This document shows, piece by piece, positions 22,981 to 34,206 of a stretch of 64,000 nt of DNA. The DNA comes from Sternotherus odoratus (Eukaryota; Chordata; Testudines; Kinosternidae). The first letter of the stretch is position 1; each line of letters opens with the position of its first letter. The notes beneath the pieces were generated by a model. The model had not been told where the DNA came from. It saw only the letters and a list, made by a program, of their open reading frames with translations, and made no database searches. The translations under genes were made by a program, and so were the position numbers. The DNA is taken from positions 140,295,259 through 140,359,258 of the forward strand of contig JAVMKO010000003.1 in assembly GCA_032164245.1 (NCBI GenBank), in the 5' to 3' direction.

Positions 22981-23119
22981 CGTGCATTCTTTTTTCTCGT
23001 GTCTGTTTTCCAAGCCCAGCCCATAGAGGCTTGGTGTCTTGTTTGTATCTTCAATGTTCTTTATTTTCCAGGAATAAAAGATTAGTCCCAGCAAGAAAGC
23101 ACAAATAAGCAACAAAACA
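22981..23119 (-). CDS. Candidate single host exon, unidentified membrane protein (weak)
   Basis: On the minus strand a pyrimidine-rich stretch ending CACTCACACAG precedes a 139-bp open segment that ends at a good donor (ACG, then GTAGGT). One phase-compatible frame gives a 17-residue hydrophobic run (VLLLICAFLLGLIFYSW), then a lysine-rich tail with IKNIEDTNKTPSLYG and ENRHEKKECT, as in a membrane segment plus cytoplasmic start. I do not recognise the protein. Splice-bounded open segments of this length also arise by chance, so this is a hypothesis. No partner exon is certain; weaker minus-strand candidates lie near 45949-46003 and 56376-56590. Confidence 0.2.
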
Positions 23120-23744
23120 CTGTGTGAGTGAGATGAAGATACATATATGTTGGTAAGGAAATAATTTTGGCTCATAGCTGCCAAGAAATAACAAAAAATG
23201 AAAAATTCTGGAATTCAACTGGGGGGTGGGGGAATATTCAAATGAATTTTGAGTGGAAATGGTTTCCTTCTTCATCACAAATAGCCCACTGGCAATATTT
23301 CAAGCTTATTGGTAAACTTTTTGAGGATCACTTGAATAAAGAAAAGCAGATTTAAATACACTATTTTGATCATTTTGTTCCTGCCAATATGCTTGTTGTT
23401 CTAGATGTCCCTATAGCTAAGGACATCATCCTTAATTTCTGGCTTACCTTGCAAAAATGCAACTAATTTATTTTCCTTTGAAAATATCATTTCCATTTTT
23501 GGAGACTAGAATACCAAAAACAAATGCAATGCCGTACATGGCCTTGCTCTTGCAAACATGTGGGTAACTTTATCCACGAAACTCAAGTCAAAGTTTGCCC
23601 GATCAGGGTCATGCTGACTGTTTCCAATGGTAAAACACAATGGAACAGACTGTGACCATCTTATTCACGGTGGTGAGCTCTTACTCACAGGAACTGTCTC
23701 ATTCATTTCAGTGCTGTCAGCCTTGTTCCTAGTGGACAGGTGTC
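23120..23744. other. No gene recognised
   Basis: Non-coding flank upstream of the CR1 insertion. The junction with CR1 lies at about 23745, near a GTCGACATGTCGAC palindrome. Confidence 0.4.
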
Positions 23745-26230
23745 GACATGTCGACAAGGGGAGAGGCAACTCTGGATTTAGTCCTGAGTGGAGCGCAGGA
23801 TCTGGTTCAAGAGGTAACTATAAAAGGACCGCTGGGAAATAGTGACCATAATATAATAACATTTAACATTCCTATGGTGGGAATAACACCTCAGAAGCCC
23901 AACACTGGGGCATTTAATTTAAAAAAGGGGAACTATGCAAGAATGAGGGGGTTAGTTAAACGGAAATTAAAAGGTAAAGTGACTAAAGTGAAATCCCTGC
24001 AAGCTGCATGGACTCTCTTCAAAGATACCATAATAAAGGCCCAACTCAAATGTATACCCCAAATTAAAAAACAACACCAGAAAACTAAAAAAGAGCCACC
24101 GTGGCTTAACAGCCAAGTAAAAGAAGCAGTGAGAGAGAAAAAGGCATCATTTAAAAAGTGGAAGTCTAATCCTAGTGAGGTAAATAGAAAGGAGCATAAG
24201 CACTGCCAAATAAAGTGTAAGAATGTAATAAGAAAAGCTAAAATGGAGTTTGAAGAACAGCTAGCCAAAAACTCAAAAGGTAATAACAAAATGTTTTTTA
24301 AATATGTCAGAAGCAGGAAGCCTGCTAAACAACCAGTGGGGCCCCTGGATGACAGAGATACAAAAGGAGCACTTAAAGATGACAGAGTCATTGCAGAGAA
24401 ACTAAATGAATTCTTTGCTTCAGTCTTCACGGCTGAGGACGTTAGGGAGATTCCTAAACCTGAGCTGTCTTTTGTAGGTGACAAATCTGAGGTATTGTCA
24501 CAAATTGAAGTATCAGTAGAGGAGGTTCTGGAACTCATTGATAAACTTAACTGTAACAAGTCACCGGGACCAGATGGCATTCACCCAAGAGTTCTGAAAG
24601 AACTCAAATGTGAAATTGCGGCACTATTAACGAAGGTTTGTAACCTATCCTTTAAATCGACTACTATGCCCAGTGACTGGAAGATAGCTAATGTAACGCC
24701 AATATTTAAAAAGGGCTCTAGAGGTGATCCTGGCAATTACAGACCAGTCAGTCTAACGTCCGTACCGGGAAAATTAGTTGAAACAATAGTAAAGAATAAA
24801 ATTGTCAGACACATAGAAGAGCATAAATTGTTGGGCAAAAGTCAACATGGTTTCTGCAAAGGGAAATCGTGTCTTACTAATCTATTAGAGTTCTTTGAAG
24901 GGGTCAGCAAACATGTGGACAAGGGGGATCCGGTGGACATAGTGTACTTAGATTTCCAGAAAGCCTTTGACAAGGTCCCTCACCAAAGGCTCTTACGTAA
25001 ATTAAGCTGCCATGGGATAAGAGGGAAGATCTTCTCATGGACTGAAAACTGGTTAAAAGACAGGGAACAAAGGGTAGGAATAAATGGAACTTTTTCAGAA
25101 TGGAGAGGGGTAACTAGTGGTGTTCCCCAAGGGTCAGTCCTGGGACCGATCCTATTCAACTTATTTATAAATGATTTGGAGGAAGGGGTAAACAGTGATG
25201 TGGCAAAGTTTGCAGATGATACTAAACTGCTCAAAGTGGTAGGGACCAAAGCAGACTGTGAAGAACTTCAAAAAGATCTCACTAAACTAAGTGATTGGGC
25301 AACAAAATGGCAAATGAAATTTAATGTGGATAAATGTAAAGTAATGCACATTGGAAAAAATAACCCCAACTATACATACAATATGATGGGGGCTAATTTA
25401 GCTACAACCAATCAGGAAAAAGACCTGGGAGTCATTGTGGATAGTTCTCTGAAGGCATCCACGCAGTGTGCAGCGGCAGTCAAAAAAGCAAACAGGATGT
25501 TAGGAATCATTAAAAAAGGGATAGAGAATAAGTCGGAGAATATCTTATTGCCCTTATACAAATCCATGGTGCGCCCACATCTTGAATACTGCGTACAAAT
25601 GTGGTCTCCTCATCTCAAAAAGGATATACTGGCACAAGAAAAGGTTCAGAGAAGGGCAACTAAAATGATTAGGGGTTTGGAACGGGTCCCATATGAAGAG
25701 AGATTAAAGAGGCTAGGACTTTTTAGCCTGGAAAAGAGGAGACTAAGGGGGGATATGATAGAGGTATATAAAATTATGAGTGGTGTGGAGGAAGTAAATA
25801 AGGAAAAGTTATTTACTTGTTCCCAAAATAGAAGAACTAGGGGCCACTCAATGAAATTGGCATGCAGCAGGTTTAAAACAAATAAAAGGAAGTTCTTCTT
25901 CACACAGCGCACAGTCAACCTGTGGAACTCCTTACCTGAGGAGGCTGTGAAGGCTAGGACTATAACAGGGTTTAAAAGAGAGCTGGATAAATTCATGGAG
26001 GCTAAGTCCATAAATGGCTATTAGCCGGGATGGGTAATGAATGGTGTCCCTAGCCTCTGTCTGTCAGAGGGGGGTGATGGATGGCAGGAGAGAGATCGCT
26101 CGATCATACCTGTTAGGTTCACTCACTCCGGGGCACCTGGCATTGGCCACTGTCAGTAGACAGGATGCTGGGCTAGATGGACCTTTGGTCTGACCCAGTA
26201 TGGCCGTTCTTATGTTCTTATGTTCTTATG
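23745..26230 (+). mobile_element. Young 5'-truncated CR1 LINE
   Basis: The 2.5-kb insertion starts inside the endonuclease domain of ORF2 and runs to a canonical CR1 3' end: GGCTATTAGCCGGGATGGG after the stop, GGGCTAGATGGACCTTTGG, TCTGACCCAGTATGGCCG, then three copies of the 8-mer TTCTTATG (26207-26230). No TSD of useful length is visible, as usual for CR1. The open ORF and clean tail indicate recent insertion. Lacking the 5' end and most of the endonuclease, it cannot move by itself. Confidence 0.9.
23748..26024 (+). CDS. CR1 ORF2 (partial endonuclease + reverse transcriptase), open for 758 codons
   Basis: ORF2 proteins of CR1 LINEs nick target DNA with an AP-like endonuclease and copy the RNA at the nick. 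Only the end of the endonuclease remains: TRGEATLDLVL (residues 3-13) and the catalytic SDH at 32-34. A basic linker (about 65-215) follows. Reverse transcriptase motifs are in order: KSPGPDGIHP (about 271-280), NYRPVSLTS (about 329-337), YLDFQKAFDKVPH (400-412), GVPQGSVLGP (458-467), the catalytic FADD (488-491) and KDLGVIVD (about 562-569). The C-terminus has the LWNSLPEE ... FKRELDKFME signature shared by CR1-like elements. Full ORF2 is usually about 900-1000 residues, so roughly the first 200 are missing. The ATG used here is internal and simply the first in the surviving frame. No stop or frameshift is seen. It is a fossil of a recent insertion, not a host gene. Confidence 0.9.
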   Translation: MSTRGEATLDLVLSGAQDLVQEVTIKGPLGNSDHNIITFNIPMVGITPQKPNTGAFNLKKGNYARMRGLVKRKLKGKVTKVKSLQAAWTLFKDTIIKAQLKCIPQIKKQHQKTKKEPPWLNSQVKEAVREKKASFKKWKSNPSEVNRKEHKHCQIKCKNVIRKAKMEFEEQLAKNSKGNNKMFFKYVRSRKPAKQPVGPLDDRDTKGALKDDRVIAEKLNEFFASVFTAEDVREIPKPELSFVGDKSEVLSQIEVSVEEVLELIDKLNCNKSPGPDGIHPRVLKELKCEIAALLTKVCNLSFKSTTMPSDWKIANVTPIFKKGSRGDPGNYRPVSLTSVPGKLVETIVKNKIVRHIEEHKLLGKSQHGFCKGKSCLTNLLEFFEGVSKHVDKGDPVDIVYLDFQKAFDKVPHQRLLRKLSCHGIRGKIFSWTENWLKDREQRVGINGTFSEWRGVTSGVPQGSVLGPILFNLFINDLEEGVNSDVAKFADDTKLLKVVGTKADCEELQKDLTKLSDWATKWQMKFNVDKCKVMHIGKNNPNYTYNMMGANLATTNQEKDLGVIVDSSLKASTQCAAAVKKANRMLGIIKKGIENKSENILLPLYKSMVRPHLEYCVQMWSPHLKKDILAQEKVQRRATKMIRGLERVPYEERLKRLGLFSLEKRRLRGDMIEVYKIMSGVEEVNKEKLFTCSQNRRTRGHSMKLACSRFKTNKRKFFFTQRTVNLWNSLPEEAVKARTITGFKRELDKFMEAKSINGY

Positions 26231-27762
26231 ACATTACAGAAAACCCTACCACAGCTGGGAATGACTATCACTTTCCTTGTAAGACTCATCAGAAAGGCCA
26301 AGAGTTGAACAAGGATCCCAAGCATCCACAGAGGATGTAGGAAGAAATTGTGCCTTTGTGAGTAACCTCCCATTAAAACGGTAGGTATGGCAACACTGCA
26401 ATCAGAGGTCTGACTGCAACTGTTGTAGACATATTCAAGCTAGCTTAGATCTAGGAGCTCAAACAACAACAATAGGGGTGAAACCTCAGCAGGACAGGGT
26501 AGCCATTCAAGTACATATCCAGGATCCTAGGTGGACTTGTATCATTAAAGTCTCATTGACATCCATTCCAAATAAATACATTACAATCAACTTGCCTACC
26601 ATCATTTAATTACTTTTTAGTGTTTCAAATATATATAAAAAAATCTAAAATGATTTGCAGTACTAGATTGGATAGATCATTCCCTTGCAAACTGTGAAAG
26701 TGCCTCTATGTAGCTATTTGTTATATTTTATAGCTTCTCTAGAAAGCAGGAATTATTCTGTAAAGTATGTTGGTATTGTCCAGCACTCTATCATAGATTA
26801 GGAAATTTTAGGCCTCAATCTAACAAAACAAGCAGGCCCAGTGGCTTCGGTGGGTTTCAACCATTGAGATTTCACAACAAATGCCTAAGTTTCTAACCAA
26901 TAACTTTGCAAATTAGACAGACGTATTGCTTTGGTAACAATAACAAAGTGAGAGACGTAACTTCAAAGCAGATTAGAGTTCCAGAACTGATTGCACTAAC
27001 AAGCAGACTGGATCATGTGTGTCCCATTAATCTTCAGATTCATCAACTGTCTGTTCGCAGCCACAGGAATCAACTAAGATGGTGACGCACTTCCAATAAA
27101 TCATCTGCAGAGCGAGTGAAGCAGCAAGATTTTCACTTTATCCAAGTCATTCATTTCATTAAGTGCCTCTGAATTTGGAGATAATTATTCCTTCCAAAAG
27201 AGCAATTTTTGCACTTTCCCTTTTATAAACATAAAGGGCTAAGTGACTAATTGCGCTGGATTATTTCCACATGCATCAAAATATTTTTCTCCACTGGCTC
27301 TACTTTGTGGTTATGGATGCGATTGTTCTAAATTATGGAGCTCTGGATGGGGGCATATTTAAAAAATTTTCTGTGTTGAAACTGTGTCCCGCTGCACAGC
27401 AGTGAAATGAGTTGTAACTGTAGCATGGCCTTTGGCATTCATGATTCCATAGCATTGTCTGCTCACTGCTTTTGTTATTCTTGAATGTATGTCTAGATGT
27501 GTCAGTGACTTATCTGCAAAATGCCTGACAAGCTCCATATTAATAAATGTCTTACCCCTGGTGTGGCAGACCTAGGTACTACAGTTTTCTAGAACAGTTT
27601 TCTGGAAAATAGTATTGATATTGGCCCATTTGTTACCTTCAGGTAATTTATTTGCCCTTTTTTGTTTTTGTTTCCACCTTAAGCACTTCAATCATTTTCC
27701 AAATTACAAAGCAGAAGGACTTTTGGGCCCTGACTCTAGAAACACCTATACATGTAACATAA

Positions 27763-27854
<92 letters not shown>

Positions 27855-30800
27855 CTATTTCGGAGAGGAGATCACTAATTTGAAGGTGGGGGAAGGAGAG
27901 GAAGGAAAATTCTTACCATTCTGTCCCATTCAAAAAATACATCTATTGCAATGTTTCAGTGGGAGCTAAAAGTGTGTCCAGAATTTTCCCTTGAAAACTT
28001 ATTACTTGCTTTCAAATATTGGCATCTGCATACTAATGAAAATTATAATATAAAATATAATATATAAATATAAAACTAGGATTTATAGGCAAGTTTTGAA
28101 CATATAAACCCAATGCCTTTCTCTGCCAGAAAAACCACACACAGAAAAAACAAGACACACCAGCTCTAATCTGCACCTACTAGCAGCTTCTGAAAACCAC
28201 ATTGTGTGTAAACTATTTGTAATAAGCCAGGTACATCTCAAAATCTGCTGATCCCATTTAGATCTCAAGGTCGATTTGTATTAACATATCTGCTGAAAAC
28301 CAACAATATATACAGCTTGGGAGACAAGTTCACAGAATTTTGTTTTCAAACTGAATATTAGATGTATAATATGTTAACTATGCCCTGCGGTGTTGGTATT
28401 ATCAGAAACCTGTTCACAGTTTATTCCACCATAACCACAGTGGTGTATACATGATTGTGTGGGTATTGGAACTGCTGCTAAAGACTCAGAATGAAGCAAT
28501 TGAAATCCATGTGTTCAAAATCTTTCATGGCAGCATTTTCTTTTCATCAAGAAAAAAGAACAAGCCTGTAAGACCAGCCCTGCGATCCTTGAGCAAGCAA
28601 AATTCAGACTGAAGTCAAGGAGAACTGATATATGCGATTGAAAATAGTCTAAGCACCAGAGTAGAAGAGGAAAACCCTCCAAGTTTCAGGATGTGTTGGT
28701 AATTGTATAAGTATTAGAGGTGAAGAGTGTTCAGGGGGAAAAGCCTGGACACCAGCCTTCTGAGGTTCAGATTTTATATCCTGATTTGAATTGAATAGCA
28801 CTTTATGTCATTAGTATTTCCATTTAAATCAAGGGGATTACCAGTAAAGAACTGCTTATTCCAAGGAAGGCTATCTCAATCTGGCCTTTAGCGGATTTCA
28901 TCCACATACTTTAGGCAGGAACAGGAACTCTCATATCACAAAGACAGTGTGGCAAAGGATAACTAGGAAGAAAACGAATCAATAAAATGGATTAATAGAA
29001 GGAGCTGCCTGCTAAGGTTTGGGAGCATATATAATAATTAATTAAGCCCTACTCCTGCATTTATATTCACAGCACTCTGTGAAAGTTTTGCCTGGGAAGA
29101 GACTTAGCACTATATTTTAAGATGCAACGCACTATTACAGAGCCAGATCCTCATCTTTTTCACTATGCCATTTTATGACATCTGAGGATTTGGCCCTTGA
29201 TATGGCCCTCAATTATATATCATTAACCTTTCCACGGTTTGTAGGGTGGGGGGCAGGAGGCAGGTGTGTTTCTGGTTTTGTCAGAGCCACTCTTTACAAT
29301 GACAATTCACTACTGTTAGCAGTTTATCTGGTCTGCTTTGCTTAGTCTAGGTTTGAGCCACAAGGTAGTTTCAGACTTTTCTATCATATGCACAGCCCGT
29401 TTTGTGAAAGCTACTGCATCACTTGCACAGATTTAAACACACACCGTTTATGCCTATGAAAGCAAAGCTCTATTTCCCCAGCATGTGACAGGATAGAGTA
29501 AACATGATCCCCAACTCAGCGGTAGGCAAAAGCCTATCTGAAGAGATGACTAAAGTCCCATCATGGTTTCCTGCAGCTGTCATAAGAGCAAACTCATCCT
29601 GTAGTCAGCTGGGCAACTGTCTTTTTTCTCTGAGGTCTACAGATAGCAGCTCTCTCTTGAAGCATATTTTCCACGTGTATACCAGACACATCAGGCATCT
29701 TTGCCATCTCAACAGTGTCAGCTCAAATGACTTCCTAAGCAGTTCCTTTTGCTGCCAGCTCTAAAAGATTGATTTGTTTGCTCATCCAGACTTACTAAAC
29801 TAGCTAATTTTGGCAGTGAGTCAGGAAACACACTAGATTTCTTTAATGGCTTCTTCCCTGTGAAATCATGTGATGAACAGGCATTAGGCTTCCACAAATC
29901 TGTCTGTGTTCATTGGGGAAGAAATAACTGTTTCTAGAGTAACGCTAATGGGATCTACACTGACATGTAGCCCATGAATGGCACTATATTGACCTGTCAA
30001 CAATTCTTTATGTTTGCTTATCAAAGTCCATTCTGTTCTTCTGCTTCCCTTAAATCATACCCACCACAGATGTTAGGGGAGGAGAGGGAGGTAGACAGTG
30101 GCCCCAAAAGGAGCAAATTATCCTTCCTCTTTCAATAGATTTGCAGATGTCTACAAAAACAAAGAGTGAGATAAGAGAAGTAATATGTGTAAACAAAAAC
30201 TGGGAGGGCCTGTGAAGGAGTGACTGTACTCCAGCAAATTGCCATTCATGGCAGATGCCCCGCCATAACATCAATTTACACACAATATGAAAACCCCTGC
30301 GTAGACACAAAGGTCCTTTATTCCACAGAACAGTATAGAGGATTGTTAATGCATGTTAGAGTCCATAATCTCAACAATTGTAGCTGAATACCCAGCCTTT
30401 CTTCCTGCCCTACACTATTGTGCTTTGCCTGAGCAGTGAGTGAGATTATTTCACTCTACGCCCTACTGAGATAGGTAGGTGACATACAGTCCACAGAATG
30501 AAAATGTGAGAACGTGGTCTGACTTGCTTAAAATATAAGCACTGAAAAATTCAGATGTTTTATTAGACGGTCATTTAAATTTCCCCTGTTGTTAATCTTC
30601 CTTTCTCTCTCCTTGTCCTTCCTCCTTGATATTCCTGGCTCCTCCTCCCTATGAGAGATTCCCAGCTACCTGGAAATGCCCACTGCTCCCCTCATGCCCC
30701 ACCCTTTGAGTCACCTAACATCCGCACAAATCACCCAGACTTTGATGTTAAGTTTCAGGGCCCATCAGCTTTGGCAGCCTTTCAGCAGAGATTGGATTCC

Positions 30801-31930
30801 AGGCAGACTATAAATACTGCATGCCAGACCACATATATTTCCATTCAGAATAACACTAGGCCACCATAGAGAAGCCGCCCCAGCTGGCTGCACTACAATT
30901 TTAGTAGTGGTACGTATGTATGCGTGAAGGGGGAAGGCTATGCAAACCAACACTGAAACTAAAAGAAAGGTTGGTTCGGATCAAGAATAGGACAAAGGTT
31001 CAGACCAGTTCTATTCTGGCCAAACTGGTCTGCCCATCCCGCGTTTAAACAAGGATCACATTTCGCTTGCTGTACTGTCAGCTCTATACAGCTGCACCAA
31101 CATCAATAAAAACATGGCATGGAATCTAGCAACATTTTCTCAACTAAGTTCTTCAGTCAAGTAAGTTTCATAGGAAGGAGTCTTCGAGTAACAAGCTCAT
31201 TTTGAGTAGCTCGGGGCTACTGAAAGAACCATCTAGCAATCTCTTTGCTGCTGCTGCTGCAGTTATTACCTTGCAAATGATTCCCTTGTTTGCGTTGACT
31301 GAAAATGTGGAGCCACATCATCAGCTGGTCTAAATGGGCACAGCTCCAGGGTACAGCCACTTAGAGGTCTGTTTTAACCTGTGTAGGGGTGATAATAATG
31401 TTTAAGCCTGTGTCTTGACAAACAGTTGTGTGCAACACAGTCCTTTCGGAAATGCAGATGAGCTCTACAATTACTGTGCCCATGGTAGGCGGCCTGATTA
31501 CTTCCTACTTGTTCTCTAATTTTGAGTGTCCTTTGGACTCCTGCTGTCATGATTCTACACAGAAAGAACCCAAGATCCCTTCAGTACTTTATCAGTGAAA
31601 TTCTAGAGGAAAATAAATCAAAAAACGCTTCAAAGGTTAATAATGTTATGTTGGGAGGTGGGTGAAGCCTCATGGAAACCAGTGGGCATTACAGCTGCCC
31701 TTCCTATAAGATGCAGTTAAGATCCCTTTGGAGCAAGTTAGCTAAAACAATAAGAGTCACTGCCCCAAACTCAGTCCACGTGCAAGGCCAGTCAGGAGCT
31801 GAGCAGTGTGGGGAGAGGGGCTGAATACAAACACAGAGGGCTGGGTATTGTTCCAGTGTTACTACATGAGAGAGAGTAGACACAGCCAGAAACACCAGCT
31901 AAGCAGACCAAGAAGGCCACAGAAAGCCAA
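26231..31930. other. No gene; microsatellite and small palindrome only
   Basis: A 5.7-kb AT-rich stretch without a supported gene. It contains the (GAAA)n tract at 27762-27853 and a roughly 56-bp palindrome at 29140-29195 (arms GCCAGATCCTCATC and CATCTGAGGATTTGGC), a short MITE-like unit related to 5029-5104. Frames such as 29504-29764 (+) and 30050-30310 (-) have no family features. Confidence 0.45.
27762..27853. repeat. (GAAA)23 microsatellite
   Basis: 92 bp of uninterrupted AAAG/GAAA. The plus-strand 'KERKKERK' frame is an artefact. Confidence 0.97.
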
Positions 31931-31934
31931 AGCC

Positions 31935-32510
31935 ATAGAGGTAAACAGTATTTGGGACCAAATTCATCATGGTTTTGCAATAGGTAGATCATTCCAGACC
32001 AACCTGATCTCTTTCTTTAAGAAGATAACGGATTTTTTAGACAAAGGAAATACAGTAGATCTAATCTACCTGGATTTCAATAAGGCATTTGATATAGTTC
32101 CACATGGGAAATTATTAGTTAACTTGGAGAAAATGTGGACTAATATGAGAACTGAGAGGTGGATAAGGAACTGGTTAAAGGATAGACTACAATAGGTCAT
32201 ACTGAAGGGTGACTAGTCAGGCTAGAGGCAGGTAACTAGAGTTCCTCAGGGAACGGTTTTGGGACCAATTTTATTTAACATTGTTATTACTGACCTCGGC
32301 ATAAAAAGTGGAGTGTGTTAATAAAATCTGTGGATGACAGAAAGTTTGGAGGTATTGCCAATACGGAGGATAACCGGAATATCATACAAGAAGATCTGGA
32401 TGACCTTGAAAACTGGAGTAATAGAAATGTGATTCAATTTAATGGTGCAAAGTGCAAAGTCCTGCATTTGGACACTAGCAAGATTTTTTTAAAAAATTGG
32501 GATTTATTCC
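31935..32510 (+). pseudogene. Decayed CR1/L2-type reverse transcriptase fragment
   Basis: The frame at 31926-32195 reads QIHHGFAIGRSFQTNL, ITDFLDKGNTVDLIYLDF, NKAFDIVPHGKLL and WIRNWLKDR, matching the RT palm region of CR1-like ORF2 (compare residues 370-440 of the intact copy at 23748). After the stop at 32193-32195 the frame shifts: VPQGTVLGPILFN (about 32238-32278) appears in another frame, and the catalytic box is reduced to SVDD near 32328-32339, followed by DDLENWSN and KCKVLHLDTSK. At least one stop and two frame changes; clearly dead and older than the 23.7-kb copy. Confidence 0.75.
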
Positions 32511-32714
32511 TAGTCATTCAAAATTATGTGGTACTTTTTATAAATGTGTTAACCTCCATCAGTGCTGTCAAACCATTGCATTCTGGTTACCTAAATTCCC
32601 CGTTCAGTTTCTCTTAGGAAAGTTATTCTTCATACTATTCTAAACTGCTGTATAGAACTTCTCTACACAGTAGAAAACAGTCACCAGAGGATGTGAAATA
32701 ATCTCTGCATATAG

Positions 32715-33341
32715 CAGAGCTGGTTGAAAATCAGAATTTTCATTCTGCAGGAAACACTGATATTGCAACATTTGTTTTCATCCCAAACCGGGACAAGAAG
32801 TCAAAAATTCATTTTTTTTTCATGGAATGGAAAGTTCTGAAAATTTTTAATTCAGAAATGCTGAAACATTTGGTTTTGCCTAAGCTGCCTCAGTGCCTGA
32901 TGGGAATTGTAGTTCAGGTGCTTCATACCCCATTCTCCTTTCAGAGCTGGGGTACCCAGCCAGATTATATTTCCCATGATACATTTTAGTTATGGTACTC
33001 CCATGAGGCATTATGAAAGCCAGAGATCACACCACAGTGCATCCTGGGAAGTCCTGGCACCTGAATGCCAAATCCCACGAGGCACTGCAGCAGCTCAGGC
33101 AGACACAAATTAGTGTCCCGTTGACTCAAAATGATACATTTTGATTTGGTTCAACACACTAACATGTTTAACACGGCTACCTCTCTGATTCTTGACATCA
33201 TGTTTCATTATGAGACAATTATCAATGGAAATTTGAAAAATATCAGCAAAATCAAATTTTCCTATGGAAACTGTTCACTTTGCAGAAAACTTCATTTTCG
33301 ATCAAAAAGTCCTTTTGACCGATTATTCCTGACCAGCTCTA
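32715..33341. mobile_element. hAT-like MITE (AGAGCTGGT termini) with SINE-head scrap
   Basis: The left terminus CAGAGCTGGTTGAAAA pairs with the right, which reads TAGAGCTGGTCAGGAA on the minus strand. Flanking 8-mers GCATATAG (32707-32714) and GTGTATAG (33342-33349) match at 6 of 8. The subterminal regions are A/T-rich, and the interior holds ordinary CATCCTGGGAAG-type filler. At about 33169-33192 lies a minus-strand copy of the SINE head (AGAATCAGAGAGGTAGCCG). A sibling element is at 57545-58000. Confidence 0.7.
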
Positions 33342-34206
33342 GTGTATAGTTAGCATATCAGTTTGATAAGGACCTAGTGCTGAATGGTACTGAGCATCAG
33401 GGCTAGATTGATCCATCAGTGGGCCCTTAGCAAAATACATGTATGGACACCTACCTATGAATAATAACAAACAGCCATACAGTATATTCACTGCAGCTTA
33501 GCTGCCATGCTGTGGATCTGTCTGACTGGCTGCATAGCCTAATATTGCTCAGGGGCCTACTCATCATGATGGAGGTCACAACGCCCCACTCAAATTTGGC
33601 CCAGCCCCCCACCCCCACCCCCACATCCATCATGACAGGGGTGGGGCATGGCCAGGCCAAATCTGAATGAGTGGCATTGCACCTCCCCATCATGGTGAGC
33701 AGTGCCACAAGAAGCCGTAAGAGGTGCAGGCAGATCCACAGCATGACCAGCCCAGCCGTGGTGAGTATACTGTGCAGCTGTTTGTCTGTGTGTTGTGACA
33801 AAGTTCCTCCTCTGCCTTGGTGAGTCCTGCACTTATTGACGAATTTGCTCGCCTCAGGGTATGTCTTCACTACAGCAGTAGGTCGATTTCCTTTAAGTTG
33901 ATTTTTTAAAGCAGACTGTATCGAGTCGATTTTGTGCGTCCCCACAAAGCACAGCAAGTCGGCAGTGTCTGTCCGCACAACTGTTGCAAGCATTGACATA
34001 GCGAGCGTTGCACTGTCGGTACCTATCCCACAGTTCCCGGAGTCCCCAGCAGGCACCATTTCGAGTGCTGCACTATGGGTAGGCATTTCATAATTTCGCG
34101 CCCTTTTTTCATGCCGCCGACCCCATTTCGAGCAGTGTACTGTGGGTAGGCATCCCATTATTCGCGTCCTTTCTCCGCGCTTCGCTAACGCCATAGCACT
34201 GCAAGA

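Noticed and set aside
23933..24580. 215-codon minus-strand frame
   Set aside because: Antisense shadow of the CR1 ORF2.
27615..27878. KERKKERK basic frame
   Set aside because: Translation of the GAAA microsatellite.
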